Shown: positions 8,705 to 17,553, numbered from the stretch's first letter. The stretch: 64,000 bases of DNA from CAZUMJ01 sp964621605 (GCA_964621605.1 CAZUMJ010000012.1:1-64000); one strand, 5' to 3'. A program made the numbers and translations. The notes: generated by a model from the sequence alone, not told the origin.

Positions 8705-9967
8705 TCAGAAGGAGAAGAACTCGCCTGTCGCCGCGAGGGCCTCGACGAGCGCGTCGATGTCGGCCTCGTCGTTGTACACGTACCACGAGGCCCGCGCGGT
8801 GGAGCCGACGCCGAGGCACCGCATGAGCGGCTTGGCGCAGTGGTGGCCGGCGCGGACGCACACGGCGTGGGTGTCGAGCACCTGTGACAGGTCGTGCGGG
8901 TGGATGTCGCGGAACGCGAACGAGGCCACCCCGCCCCGCATGGCCGGGTCGGCCGGGCCATGTACGACGAGGTCGTCGCCGAAGCGCGCCTCGAACGCCG
9001 ACTTGGCGTAGGCGTTGAGTTGGATCTCGTGGGCGCGGACTGCGTCCATGCCGAGCGCTTCGAGGTAGTCGATGGCGGCACCGGTGCCGACCGCTTCAAC
9101 GATGGGCATGGTGCCGGCCTCGAACTTCCACGGCAGCTCGTTGGCGGTGAACCCGTCGAGGCGGACATCGCGGATCATCTCGCCGCCACCGAGGAAGCAC
9201 GGCATGGCGTCGAGGATCTCGGCCCGGCCCCACAGCACGCCGAGGCCGCTCGGGCCGAGCATCTTGTGGGCCGAGAACACGAGGAAGTCGGCACCCAAGG
9301 CGGTGACGTCGGTGCGCAGGTGCGGCACGTACTGGCATGCGTCGACGAGCACGAGTGCCCCGACCGCGTGCGCGGCATCGGCAAGTGCGCGTACATCGGG
9401 GAGGGTGCCGAGCACGTTGGACGCGGCGGTGACCGTGAGGAGCTTGGCGCCGTCGAGCAGGGCGTCGAGGTTGGAGAGGTCGAGCTGGCCGTCGTCGGCA
9501 ACCGGGATGTAGCGCACCTCGAAGCCGACCTGCTCGGCCAGGATCTGCCACGGGACGATGTTGGCGTGGTGCTCCATGGCAGTGCTCACCACGGCGTCGC
9601 CGGGGCCGACGTTCGCGCGCACCCAGGTCTGGGCGACGAGGTTGACCGACTCTGTGGCGTTCTTGGTGAAGATCACCTCGCGCGCGTCGGGGGCGCCGAT
9701 GAAGCGTGCGACCTTTGCTCGCGCCGCCTCGTAGGCCTGTGTCGCTTCCTCGGCGATCGTGTACACGCCGCGATGGATGTTGGCGTACGAGCTGCCGTAG
9801 AGGTCGTCCATCGCGTCGAGCACGGCCTGCGGCTTCTGTGCGGTGGCGGCGGAGTCGAGGTAGACGAGGCGGCGCCCGTGCACCTCACGACGCAAGATCG
9901 GGAAGTCGGCCTTGATGGCGTCGACGTCGAGACGTCCGTCGAGATCGGTGTCGGGCACGGCGGACAT
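8705..9967 (-). CDS. sufS: SufS-type cysteine desulfurase
   Basis: 420 residues, a PLP-dependent group II cysteine desulfurase that takes sulfur from cysteine and passes it to SufU. Recognisable parts are YLDSAATAQKP near the N-terminus, MEHHANIVPW, the PLP-lysine motif FSAHKMLGP and the catalytic cysteine in RAGHHCAKP near the C-terminus. The start at 9967 is supported by a TAGACT hexamer 7 nt upstream (leaderless). The frame stays open upstream, but there the translation is arginine-rich and not family-like. It is divergent from a TetR gene and shares a short promoter region with it. Confidence 0.95.
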   Translation of the reverse strand: MSAVPDTDLDGRLDVDAIKADFPILRREVHGRRLVYLDSAATAQKPQAVLDAMDDLYGSSYANIHRGVYTIAEEATQAYEAARAKVARFIGAPDAREVIFTKNATESVNLVAQTWVRANVGPGDAVVSTAMEHHANIVPWQILAEQVGFEVRYIPVADDGQLDLSNLDALLDGAKLLTVTAASNVLGTLPDVRALADAAHAVGALVLVDACQYVPHLRTDVTALGADFLVFSAHKMLGPSGLGVLWGRAEILDAMPCFLGGGEMIRDVRLDGFTANELPWKFEAGTMPIVEAVGTGAAIDYLEALGMDAVRAHEIQLNAYAKSAFEARFGDDLVVHGPADPAMRGGVASFAFRDIHPHDLSQVLDTHAVCVRAGHHCAKPLMRCLGVGSTARASWYVYNDEADIDALVEALAATGEFFSF

Positions 9968-9974
9968 GTGCGGA

Positions 9975-10063
9975 AGTCTACGAGCCGGTCCCCGAGTGCG
10001 GAAACGTGTCGTGACGCACGCGATCGGTGCCGTCCCGGTCGGTGTCGGTGCGGCCGGTAGCCT
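9975..10063. promoter_or_regulatory. Divergent leaderless promoters, sufS and TetR gene
   Basis: On the minus strand TAGACT (9975-9980) lies 7 nt before the sufS ATG. On the plus strand TAGCCT (10058-10063) lies 7 nt before GTG 10071. Between them GGAAACGTGTC (10000-10010) shares the AACGTGT core with the site at 10846-10858 in front of the next gene, a candidate site for the TetR protein. Confidence 0.55.
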
Positions 10064-10070
10064 GGCCGTG

Positions 10071-10745
10071 GTGAGTGACCGAGCGGTGGCGACCGATGAC
10101 GACGACGAACTGCGCGCCGCGGACGGGCGGGTGCCGGGTCGGCGGGGGCGCGCGACGCGTACCCGCCTGCTGGCGTGTACCGCCGAGATGCTTCGCACGC
10201 GGAGCTACCGCGACCTGAAGGTGGTCGACATCGCACGCGAGGCGGGTACGTCTCCGGCGACCTTCTACCAGTACTTCCCCGACGTCGAGTCGGCCGTCAT
10301 CGTGCTGGCCGAAGACATGGCGCTCGAAGGCACGCGGTTCTCGCAGATCGTGCGTGACACCCGTTGGCGGGGCCGGACGGGCTACGACGGCGCCGAGGCG
10401 CTCGCGGATGAGTTCTTCCGCTTCTGGGAGGAGCACCAGCCGGTGCTGCGCGTCGTCGACCTCGGCACCGAGGAAGGCGACGGTCGCTTCCGCACGATCC
10501 GCACGCGCCTGCTCAACGACCTCACCAACGCATTGACCGATGCCGTGGCGCAGATGAAGGGCGAGGGGCGCCACCCCGACGACGTCGACCCGGCCGCGAT
10601 GGGTGCGGTGCTGGTGTCGATGCTCGCCCACGTCGCCGGGCACCGATACGGGCTCGAGTTCTGGGGCATTCGCACAGCGGAGCTGCGCACCGCGATGGCG
10701 CGCATCATCTTCTGGGCGATCAGCGGGCAGCGCCCGCCGGCCTGA
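10071..10745 (+). CDS. TetR family transcriptional regulator
   Basis: 224 residues. The N-terminal helix-turn-helix is clear: TRTRLLACTAEML, then VVDIAREAGTSPATFYQYFPDV, the typical recognition helix with the TFYQYF signature. The C-terminal part (about residues 80-215) is the helical ligand-binding domain with no recognisable ligand class. Start GTG 10071 is 7 nt after TAGCCT; an open frame extends upstream over the sufS promoter but is not convincing. The 3' end runs into a tandem repeat. It may control itself and the neighbouring F420-dependent oxidoreductase, since a similar AACGTGT half-site precedes both. Confidence 0.85.
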   Translation: MSDRAVATDDDDELRAADGRVPGRRGRATRTRLLACTAEMLRTRSYRDLKVVDIAREAGTSPATFYQYFPDVESAVIVLAEDMALEGTRFSQIVRDTRWRGRTGYDGAEALADEFFRFWEEHQPVLRVVDLGTEEGDGRFRTIRTRLLNDLTNALTDAVAQMKGEGRHPDDVDPAAMGAVLVSMLAHVAGHRYGLEFWGIRTAELRTAMARIIFWAISGQRPPA

Positions 10746-10850
10746 CGGTCAGCGATCGAACGCGTGACGGGCAGCGCCCGCCGGCCTGACGGGCAGCGGC
10801 CGCCCGCGTGACAGCCAGCACCGGCCGGCCTGACGCTCGGCGATCGAAAC
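10725..10850 (+). repeat. 44-bp imperfect tandem repeat, 2.9 copies
   Basis: Copies at 10725-10768, 10769-10812 and 10813-10850 (partial, more diverged). The first covers the last seven codons and stop of the TetR gene; the last ends at the promoter of the oxidoreductase gene. Confidence 0.85.
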
Positions 10851-10872
10851 ACGTTCTCGTTTCTCGTAGAGT
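10846..10872 (+). promoter_or_regulatory. KstR-like palindrome plus leaderless -10
   Basis: GAAACACGTTCTC (10846-10858) is a near-palindrome. Its complement carries AGAACGTGTT, the core I associate with mycobacterial KstR sites. TAGAGT (10867-10872) is 6 nt before GTG 10879. Confidence 0.4.
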
Positions 10873-10878
10873 GCCCCC

Positions 10879-11763
10879 GTGGACTTCTGGGCATCGATCG
10901 CGTTCCTCGACACCGAGGTGCAGCTTGAGACGGCACGGTGTGCGGACGAGTTCGGCTTCGCCGGCGTCGCCGTTCCCGACCACCTCTTCTGGGCCGACGA
11001 CCTGACCTCGACGTACCCCTATTCCGCCGACGGCTCGCCGCTGTGGACCGCAGACATGCACTGGCCCGACCCGTGGGCGCTCATCTCCGCGATGGCCACG
11101 GTCACGACCCGCTGCCGCTTCGTCACGAACATCTACGTCGCGCCGGCCCGTGACCTCTTCACGGTCGCCAAGGCGGTCTCGACCGCCGCGGTGCTGTCGG
11201 GCAATCGGGTGTCGTTGGGGGTGGCTGCCGGCTGGTGCGAGGACGAGTTCGTCCAAACCGGCCAAGACTTCGCGACGCGGGGCAAGCGACTCGACGAGAT
11301 GCTCGAGGTGCTTCCGCGGTTGTTCACCGGCGAGCTCGTCGAGCACCACGGCACGTTCTACGACTTCGGCAAGTTGTCGCTCGCGCCGGTGCCGTCGAAG
11401 CCCGTGCCACTCATCATCGGCGGCAACTCCAAGGCGGCGATGCGGCGGGCAGCACGTGTCGGTGACGGGTGGATTCCCGCATCGAGCTCGCGCCCCGAGG
11501 AGCTCGAGCCGATGCTTGCCGAGATGCAGCGCCTCCGTGCCGAGGCGGGCCGAGCGGACGCGCCGTTCGAGATCATCGCGGCGCTCGCCGCCATGCCCGA
11601 CGTCGACCTCTACCGCCGCTTCGAGGACCTCGGCGTGAGCGGCGTGATGGCGGCACCCTGGTTGACGCGTGCGGTCGGCAAGGACCGCTACGGCTACGAC
11701 GCCGATCACGTGCGCACCACGATGGAGCGCTTCGCCGAGTCGGTCATCTCCTCGTATCGCTGA
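10879..11763 (+). CDS. LLM-class F420-dependent oxidoreductase
   Basis: 294 residues of the bacterial luciferase-like (LLM) TIM-barrel family, of the type that uses coenzyme F420 for hydride transfer. Family features are the N-terminal ARCADEFGFAGVAVPDH, the RISLG-like stretch NRVSLGVAAGWCEDEF and the C-terminal PLIIGGNSKAAMRRAARVGDGW. The start is GTG 10879 with a leaderless -10. The SDR that follows starts 4 nt after this stop, so the two probably form one unit. The substrate is unknown. LLM enzymes occur in the mycobacterial steroid regulon, and a KstR-like site precedes this gene, but the link is tentative. Confidence 0.85.
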   Translation: MDFWASIAFLDTEVQLETARCADEFGFAGVAVPDHLFWADDLTSTYPYSADGSPLWTADMHWPDPWALISAMATVTTRCRFVTNIYVAPARDLFTVAKAVSTAAVLSGNRVSLGVAAGWCEDEFVQTGQDFATRGKRLDEMLEVLPRLFTGELVEHHGTFYDFGKLSLAPVPSKPVPLIIGGNSKAAMRRAARVGDGWIPASSSRPEELEPMLAEMQRLRAEAGRADAPFEIIAALAAMPDVDLYRRFEDLGVSGVMAAPWLTRAVGKDRYGYDADHVRTTMERFAESVISSYR

Positions 11764-11767
11764 TTCG

Positions 11768-12550
11768 ATGTCGGGACGCCTCGCCGGTCGCCACCTGTTC
11801 GTGACCGGGGGCGCGCGGGGCATCGGCGCCGCTGCGGCACATGCTGCGGTCGCCGAGGGCGCGGTCGTGACCCTCGTCGACCGAGATGCCGAGTCCCTTG
11901 CCGTAGCGGCGACGTCGATCGGTGAGGTGGCAGTCGGCGTCGTGGCGGACGTTCGCGATGGCGACGCGGTCGAGGCGGCGGTCGTGGCCGCGGAGGATGC
12001 GTTCGGTCCGCTGCATGCCGCGTTCATCAACGCGGGGGTGGGCGCGATGCAGGCGCTGCACACCTACACCGACGCGCAGTGGCGACGCATCATCGACGTG
12101 AACCTCACCGGGACGTTCAACGTGCTGCGCGCGGTTGCGCCGCGCCTGGTCGCCCTGGGTGGCGGAGCGATCGTGACGTGTGCGTCGGCGGCGGCGCTGC
12201 GCCCCACACGCGGCGAGGGGCCGTACTGTGCGGCGAAGGCCGGGGTGATCGCGCTCACGATGGGCGCCGCGCAGGAGTACGCGCCGACCGTGCGGGTGAA
12301 CTGCGTGTCGCCCGGCTTCATCGACACGGCGCTGACCGCGGGCCTGCTCGGCCACGAGCCGTTCCGGACCCGTATCGAGGCAGGCACGCCCCTCGGCCGG
12401 GTCGGCCGTGTCGAGGATGTGGCCGCCGCGGTGGTGTATCTGTGCTCCGACGATGCCTCGTGGGTGACGGGTCAGAACGTGGTGATCGACGGCGGCGCGT
12501 TGCTGCCGAGCCCGCAGGTGGACGCGGTCATCGACGACCTGTTGGGCTGA
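11768..12550 (+). CDS. Short-chain dehydrogenase/reductase
   Basis: 260 residues of a classical SDR. The NAD(P) motif TGGARGIG lies at about residues 13-20 and the adenine-side Asp follows in VTLVDRD. The active site is CASAAALR (Ser) with GPYCAAKAG (YxxxK). RVNCVSPGFIDT and GQNVVIDGG are the usual C-terminal motifs. VDRD suggests preference for NAD. It starts 4 nt after the oxidoreductase stop. The substrate cannot be assigned. Confidence 0.85.
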   Translation: MSGRLAGRHLFVTGGARGIGAAAAHAAVAEGAVVTLVDRDAESLAVAATSIGEVAVGVVADVRDGDAVEAAVVAAEDAFGPLHAAFINAGVGAMQALHTYTDAQWRRIIDVNLTGTFNVLRAVAPRLVALGGGAIVTCASAAALRPTRGEGPYCAAKAGVIALTMGAAQEYAPTVRVNCVSPGFIDTALTAGLLGHEPFRTRIEAGTPLGRVGRVEDVAAAVVYLCSDDASWVTGQNVVIDGGALLPSPQVDAVIDDLLG

Positions 12551-12662
12551 CTGCGGCGCGCTGTCGGCAGACCGCGAGGGACGACGGCCGCCGGCGCGAT
12601 GGGCAGGGGTATGTGGAGGTGAGCGCCTTGGGCGCACCGGGCGGGTGCCGGTGTCGATAGCC

Positions 12663-13319
12663 TCAGGCCCGCCGGGCCGTCGCACGGGCCGAGGCTTCGC
12701 CTAGGCGGATTGTTTCCTCCAACACGGCCTGGATCCCGGGCGGATCGGTGCGTGCAGGGCTTGTCGTGTCGTTCCACGTCGCGCATGCATCGAGGGCCCA
12801 CCTGGCCCATTCGGCGATGGTGCAGAAGTGCTCGACCATGAACCGGTTGGCAAGCGCCATGAGGTGCAAGCGTTCGGGCTGCAGGCGGGTGTCGGCGTCG
12901 AGCATCTGCCGTGCTCGCTCGACGAACAGGTCGCGTGTCTCTTCGGCTTGGGCCGCCATGGTCGCGAGGTTCTCGCGGAGGTCCTCGATGCTGCCGTGGT
13001 CGGCGAACAGCACGCGCAGCATGCCCTCGAACTGCAGCGCCGAGGGGTGGGGTGGCTCGCGGAGCCAGTCCTTGAGTGCGGCGAGGCCGGCTGGCGTGAT
13101 CGAGTACATCGTGCGCGTGCGCCGACCGTCGTGGAGCGTCGTCGAGGTGGCGAGGCCGTGCTCGACGAGCTTCTTCGGCGCGCTGTAGAGGCCGCGGTTG
13201 GCGCGTGGCCAGATCTCGGTGACACCGCGGCCGAGTTGTTCCGCGAGCCCATATGCGGACCAGTCACGACTCGTGAGTAGGCCCAGGATGAGGTAGGAGG
13301 TCGTGGTGAGCTGCTCCAT
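12663..13319 (-). CDS. PadR family transcriptional regulator
   Basis: 218 residues. Residues 1-80 form a PadR winged helix (TTTSYLILGLLTSRDWSAYGL, YSAPKKLVEHGLA, YSITPAGLAALKDWL), followed by a C-terminal helical dimerisation part. PadR proteins usually repress a neighbouring transporter or enzyme gene in response to small aromatic or toxic compounds. The start ATG 13319 sits 6 nt after TAGCCT, so it is leaderless, and it is divergent from the secreted hydrolase gene, its most likely target. Confidence 0.88.
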   Translation of the reverse strand: MEQLTTTSYLILGLLTSRDWSAYGLAEQLGRGVTEIWPRANRGLYSAPKKLVEHGLATSTTLHDGRRTRTMYSITPAGLAALKDWLREPPHPSALQFEGMLRVLFADHGSIEDLRENLATMAAQAEETRDLFVERARQMLDADTRLQPERLHLMALANRFMVEHFCTIAEWARWALDACATWNDTTSPARTDPPGIQAVLEETIRLGEASARATARRA

Positions 13320-13325
13320 GAACGC

Positions 13326-13407
13326 AGGCTACGGGAGGCTGCCTCGTCGGGTTCATGCACGAGCAGTGACAGTTTCTCCGCATCCGTCGTGCCTGGCGGG
13401 TTACGTT
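13326..13407. promoter_or_regulatory. Divergent leaderless promoters, PadR and CocE-type genes
   Basis: TAGCCT on the minus strand (13326-13331) is 6 nt from the PadR ATG; TACGTT on the plus strand (13402-13407) is 6 nt from ATG 13414. No clear palindrome was seen between them. Confidence 0.5.
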
Positions 13408-13413
13408 GCCACC

Positions 13414-15387
13414 ATGTTCGATCGTTGGGGGATGCGTTCGAGTTGGGGGATGCGCCCGCCGCATGCAGTCGTGGCGGTCATCGTTGCGATCGTTGCTGTC
13501 TGTGCGGCCGGCGGGGTCGCGGCGTCTGCGCCGGCTGTACCGCCGCCGACCGTGAGCGTGCTCGCCGGACACACGATGAACGGCAACCCGATCTCGTGTG
13601 CGCCGCGCGCCGACGGCGTGCGGGTGTGTCATGGCTCGTCCACGTCGAGCGATGGTGACAGCCGCTTCAAGACCTTCGACGGAAGCCCACTCGACGTCTA
13701 CGTCACGCTCCCGTCCGACACGGCCACGCCGCGGCCGCTGATCGTGCAGAGCCACGGGTGGGGCGCACCGCCGAGCGGTCCCGACGACACCCAGTACGGC
13801 GGCCCCAGCGCGGCGCAGTGGGCAGCGAAGGGCTATGTCGTGGTGCAGCTTGCGGCGCGCGGGTGGGGTGATTCCTGCGGCACGCCGGAGTCACGAGCGG
13901 TGGATCCGGCGGCGTGCGCCCACGGCTACATCCGTCTTGCCGACGTGCGCTACGAGGTTCGTGACGTCCAGACGATCGTGGGGCTGCTTGTCGATGAAGG
14001 CCTGGTCGACCCGGCGCGGATCGGCGCGATGGGTGAGTCCTACGGCGGCGGGACGACGCTCGAGCTGGCGACGCTGCACGACCGGGTGATGGCGACCGAC
14101 GGCACGCTCGGTCCGTGGCTCAGTCCCGCAGGTACGCCACTGCACGTTGCGGCGGCGATCCCGCTGTACGCGTGGAGCGATCTCGCCACCGCACTCGCGC
14201 CGAACGGGCGCACGTTCGACGACCGTGTCACACCACCGAGCGACGACTTCACGCCGCCGGGCGTGTGGAAGCAGTCCATCAGTATGGGCTTGCACCTGGT
14301 GGGCCAGCTCTCCGGGTACTACGCACCGACGGGGACCGATCCGAGCGCGGATGTCAACGCGTGGTTCGCGGCGCTCGCGCTCGGCAATCCGTCGGCCACC
14401 CCGCAGTTGCACGACGTGATCGACCAGACCACGCGCTACCACTCCGCGTATCACCTGCTGGCCGGCACCTACGGCGTGCCGGCGGTCGAGCCGCCACCGA
14501 TGCTGTTCGTCCAGGGGTTCACCGATGAGGTGTTCCCCGTCGACGAGACCTTGCGCTACGTCAACCTTGAACGGTCGCTGTTCCCTGCTGCATCGGTTGC
14601 CATCGAGTTCCTCGACGGGGGTCATCAGCGAGCCCAGAACAAGCCGGCGGACGGCGCACGGGTGGGCGCGCACATCGAGGCATTCTTCGACCATTACCTC
14701 GGCGGTTCGAGCGCCGCGCCGGTCGGTGGCGTGACTGCGTCGACGCAGACGTGCCCCGAGAGCGGGCCCGCAGGCGACGTGTTCCATGCCGACACGTGGG
14801 CGGCGTTGCACCCGGGCACGGTGACCTTCCGTGCGGCCCCTCGGGTGACGGTCACCTCGGCGGCGGGTGACGAAGGCGTCGCCAAGACGCTCGACCCGAT
14901 CTTCGGCGGGCATGCGTGCGTCACCGTGCCCGCCGCAGACCAAGGCCCGGGTGTGGCCACGTACCGGCTGCCGGCGGTGGAGGGCAGCGGGTTCACCCTG
15001 TTGGGTGCCCCGTTGGTGACGGTGAACATCGACGCCCACGGCGAGAACGCCTATCTCGCGGCACGGCTGTTCGACGTCGACCCCGCCACCAACGAGGCGG
15101 TGCTCGTCACCAGGGGGGTGTACCGGGTCGATCCGCAACACCCGACGGGCACGGTGTCGTTCCAGCTCCAGGCCAACGGTTGGCACTTCGCGGCCGGGCA
15201 CATCCCAAAGCTCGAGTTGTTGGGCAAGGACGCGACGTACCTGGGGGCATCACCGGTGCCGTTCGACGTCGACGTGTCCGAGCTGACGCTGACGCTGCCG
15301 ATCCACGAGCCGTCCTACACGGCGAGCAGCGCGGCGCAAGCGGTGCCCGCGATACCTGTGCTTGCGGCGCCGACGTTCACGGGTTGA
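13414..15387 (+). CDS. Secreted CocE/NonD (X-Pro dipeptidyl-peptidase-like) hydrolase
   Basis: 657 residues. Residues 1-45 are a signal peptide (PPHAVVAVIVAIVAVCAAGGVAASA). The alpha/beta-hydrolase domain follows: the nucleophile elbow is GESYGGG, with a likely acid in QGFTDEVFP and a likely His in LDGGHQRAQ. The last roughly 190 residues are the beta-rich C-terminal domain of the PepX/CocE family (from about GHACVTVPAADQ). These enzymes cleave esters or amides outside the cell. ATG 13414 is supported by the TACGTT hexamer. The protein ends in PTFTG, nearly the same as the PTYTG end of the secreted glycosidase at 21715-23346. Confidence 0.85.
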   Translation: MFDRWGMRSSWGMRPPHAVVAVIVAIVAVCAAGGVAASAPAVPPPTVSVLAGHTMNGNPISCAPRADGVRVCHGSSTSSDGDSRFKTFDGSPLDVYVTLPSDTATPRPLIVQSHGWGAPPSGPDDTQYGGPSAAQWAAKGYVVVQLAARGWGDSCGTPESRAVDPAACAHGYIRLADVRYEVRDVQTIVGLLVDEGLVDPARIGAMGESYGGGTTLELATLHDRVMATDGTLGPWLSPAGTPLHVAAAIPLYAWSDLATALAPNGRTFDDRVTPPSDDFTPPGVWKQSISMGLHLVGQLSGYYAPTGTDPSADVNAWFAALALGNPSATPQLHDVIDQTTRYHSAYHLLAGTYGVPAVEPPPMLFVQGFTDEVFPVDETLRYVNLERSLFPAASVAIEFLDGGHQRAQNKPADGARVGAHIEAFFDHYLGGSSAAPVGGVTASTQTCPESGPAGDVFHADTWAALHPGTVTFRAAPRVTVTSAAGDEGVAKTLDPIFGGHACVTVPAADQGPGVATYRLPAVEGSGFTLLGAPLVTVNIDAHGENAYLAARLFDVDPATNEAVLVTRGVYRVDPQHPTGTVSFQLQANGWHFAAGHIPKLELLGKDATYLGASPVPFDVDVSELTLTLPIHEPSYTASSAAQAVPAIPVLAAPTFTG

Positions 15388-15430
15388 TCGTCGGGCTCGT
15401 CGCCGGGCTGATCGTCGCCTCGCCGCCTGC

Positions 15431-15625
15431 CTAGCGGGACCCGACGGGACCGCCGACCGGGGTCGACCGCCAGTGCCGTGCCTTCATCGCGGGGCGCTCC
15501 ACCGCGAACCACGATGCGGCTGCGAGCGGCAGGGTGCACAGCACGGCAGCAGGAGCCGAGGCGCCGAGACGGTCCTTCACCGACCAGATCGCCATCCCGG
15601 CAAGGAAGAACGCTGGCCGGCGCAT
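15431..15625 (-). pseudogene. C-terminal remnant of an acyltransferase-3 family gene
   Basis: The minus strand encodes about 64 residues with FFLAGMAIWSVKDRLG, a hydrophobic LPLAAASWFAVERPAM and a basic tail. This resembles the last transmembrane helix and the VERP end of OafA-type membrane acyltransferases, which are normally about 350-400 residues. The rest is absent: directly upstream the frame runs into the antisense of an unrelated fragment (GH20 tail). I read this as a truncated leftover. Confidence 0.55.
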
Positions 15626-15674
15626 TGCGTCGGACGAGTCGAGGCCACAGCAGGATTGCGACACCGACGTAGGC

Positions 15675-15890
15675 GGAGGTGTGGAGGCGTGCCTGTGGAC
15701 CGAGGTTGTCGCCACCTCTGAGCAAGTCGATGGAAGGCTCTGGCCGCGCCTTGCGGCGACCGCCGAGGTTGCGTGGACACCGCAGCGCATGCGCAAGTGG
15801 GACGACTTCGCTCGGCGCGTGGCCCAGTTCGAAACCCGGTGGAACGCCGATGGCTTGGACTACACCAAGGACCCGAGCATCCCCTGGTGA
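15675..15890 (+). pseudogene. C-terminal remnant of a GH20 beta-N-acetylhexosaminidase
   Basis: About 71 codons reading GVEACLWTEVVATSEQVDG, then LWPRLAATAEVAWTP and DYTKDPSIPW before TGA. This matches the end of the GH20 catalytic barrel (the G-x-xAxLWTE and PRLxAxAExxW motifs) as I remember it. The remaining roughly 450 residues are missing; upstream codons belong to the antisense of the acyltransferase tail. The two remnants meet at about 15630-15670. The following 15891-16088 stretch holds no gene I can support and has slightly lower GC than its surroundings. Confidence 0.65.
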
Positions 15891-16088
15891 GTCGGCGGCG
15901 TCCCTCGAAGGGGCGGCGGGTCTGCCTGGAGAATTTGCTTGGAGAAGTAGAGCGTGCAACCGCGTGCATGCCAGCTCGACACATCTGCAGGACTGCGGGC
16001 GCTCCGGGGGCGTGTGCTCGAAAGGAGACGACAACACGGTTCGTTGTGGTGTTCGCAGAAGATCGTCAATCAATGTCGAACAATCGCC

Positions 16089-17441
16089 TCAGCCCTCGAG
16101 GTGCGGGGTCACGACCTCGATGCCGCCAGGGTTGGTCTCCTTGGCGTGGTACATCGCCAGGTCTGCGTGGTGGATCGCATCCTCCGGGCTCGCATCAGGT
16201 CCTACGAGCGCGATGCCGATCGATGCTTCGAGCCCCGCGATGACGCCACCGATGGGGTCGTCGTCGCCGTCGGGGAGCGGGATGGCCGCCTGGAGGCGTC
16301 GAGCGAGGTGCCGGGCCTCGTCGGCGCCAAGTCCTTCGCAGATCACGACGAACTCGTCGCCACCGAGGCGCGCAACGGTGTCGGGGCCCCGCACCACGGC
16401 ACGCAGCCGCTGCGCCACGCGTACGAGCACGTCGTCGCCGACGGCGTGGCCGAGGTCGTCGTTGATCGCCTTGAAGCCGTCGAGATCGATGAAGAGCACG
16501 GTGACGGGCAGGTTCGTGCGCTTGCTGCGTCGCAGCGCCTGACGCAGGCGGTCGACGAGCAGGGTGCGGTTCGGAAGCTCGGTGAGCGGATCGTGGGTCG
16601 CGCGGTGGGTGAGGTCCTGCTCGACAGCTCGCTGCGCGGTGACGTCGTCGAAGGAGGCGATCAGCCCGGTGATGCGGTCGTCGTGGCGCAGTGGGGCGAA
16701 GCGGCCGAGGATCCAGCGCTCGCCTTCCGGATGCTCGACCCGGAACAGCTGCTCGCTCGACTCGCCACGCTGCAGCGCCGCGTTGCTGGCCCGTGCCACG
16801 GGTTTCACATCGTCGGGGTGCACCAACCGCGTCCAGCCTGCCCCGGAGAGTTGCTCAGCGGGGTAGCCGAGCACCTCTTGGGTCGCCAGGTTCGAGTAGA
16901 CGACGAAGCCGTTGAGGTCGGTCGTGAGGATGGCGGCGGGGACGACCTCGGCGAGCGAGGCGAGGGTGCCCGCCTCGGCGCGTTGCGCGACGGAGGGGAA
17001 GGTGAAGTCCTCGTCGGTATCGGGCCCCTGCACCCGGCGGAGCAGCAGCACGGTGCCGCACAGGTCGGGGTCGTCGCGGCAGTCGCGCACGAACCCCTCG
17101 GTGAGCGCCCATCCGCCGTCGCCGGTGCGGGCGCGCAGGCGGAGCGTGCCGACGAGGTCCTCGCCGGAGCGCGTGCGCTCGATGAAGTCCAGGATCGTGG
17201 GGACGTCGTCGGGGTGGGCGTACTCGGCGATGTGGCGCCCGAGGGGGAGGTCGGGGCCATACCCGAGCGATGCCTGGCCGTAGGCGCGGGCCAGGTGCCC
17301 GTCACGGATGAGGAGCATCGTCTGGCCGCACGTCGCGAGCAGCGTGTCGAAAACGCTGTGCACGGCTTCGCGCTCGCCCATCTGCTGCCGGTCCTCCCTG
17401 GATCCGCCCGGATCCATACTGCTTCGCCCGGTAGTCATCAT
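16089..17441 (-). CDS. PAS-PAS-GGDEF diguanylate cyclase
   Basis: About 450 residues. Two PAS domains come first: about residues 25-135 (ending LCGTVLLLRRV) and about 150-275 (AAILTTDLNGFVVYSNLA, WILGRFAPLRHDDRITG). A GGDEF domain follows (HDPLTELPNRTLL, FIDLDGFKAINDDLGH, ARLGGDEFVVI). The active-site GGDEF is intact, and RGPD five residues upstream is a standard RxxD inhibitory site, so it should make cyclic di-GMP under product feedback. There are no membrane helices, so it is probably cytoplasmic. Start ATG 17441 is 7 nt after TACGGT; ATG 17438 and ATG 17381 (after GGGAGG) are alternatives. The same frame stays open far upstream over antisense DNA, which is not coding. Confidence 0.88.
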   Translation of the reverse strand: MMTTGRSSMDPGGSREDRQQMGEREAVHSVFDTLLATCGQTMLLIRDGHLARAYGQASLGYGPDLPLGRHIAEYAHPDDVPTILDFIERTRSGEDLVGTLRLRARTGDGGWALTEGFVRDCRDDPDLCGTVLLLRRVQGPDTDEDFTFPSVAQRAEAGTLASLAEVVPAAILTTDLNGFVVYSNLATQEVLGYPAEQLSGAGWTRLVHPDDVKPVARASNAALQRGESSEQLFRVEHPEGERWILGRFAPLRHDDRITGLIASFDDVTAQRAVEQDLTHRATHDPLTELPNRTLLVDRLRQALRRSKRTNLPVTVLFIDLDGFKAINDDLGHAVGDDVLVRVAQRLRAVVRGPDTVARLGGDEFVVICEGLGADEARHLARRLQAAIPLPDGDDDPIGGVIAGLEASIGIALVGPDASPEDAIHHADLAMYHAKETNPGGIEVVTPHLEG

Positions 17442-17448
17442 ATGACGA

Positions 17449-17454
17449 ACCGTA
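17449..17454 (-). promoter_or_regulatory. Leaderless -10 of the GGDEF gene
   Basis: TACGGT on the minus strand lies 7 nt before ATG 17441. Confidence 0.45.
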
Positions 17455-17531
17455 GGATTCTGGAAGTCCCGCGCGAACCCTGCTTGGGGCCCTGCGGGCA
17501 GGCCCGTTGGGAGTGCTCGCGGTGTGGCCTC

Positions 17532-17553
17532 TAGTATCTGACGGTCCATCAGA
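17532..17553 (+). promoter_or_regulatory. Steroid-regulon palindrome over the -10, fadE30 operon
   Basis: TCTGACGGTCCATCAGA (17537-17553) is one of eight copies of the palindrome found in this window. TAGTAT (17532-17537) overlaps its first base and is the likely -10. A protein bound here would block RNA polymerase. GGAGG follows before ATG 17580. Confidence 0.75.
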
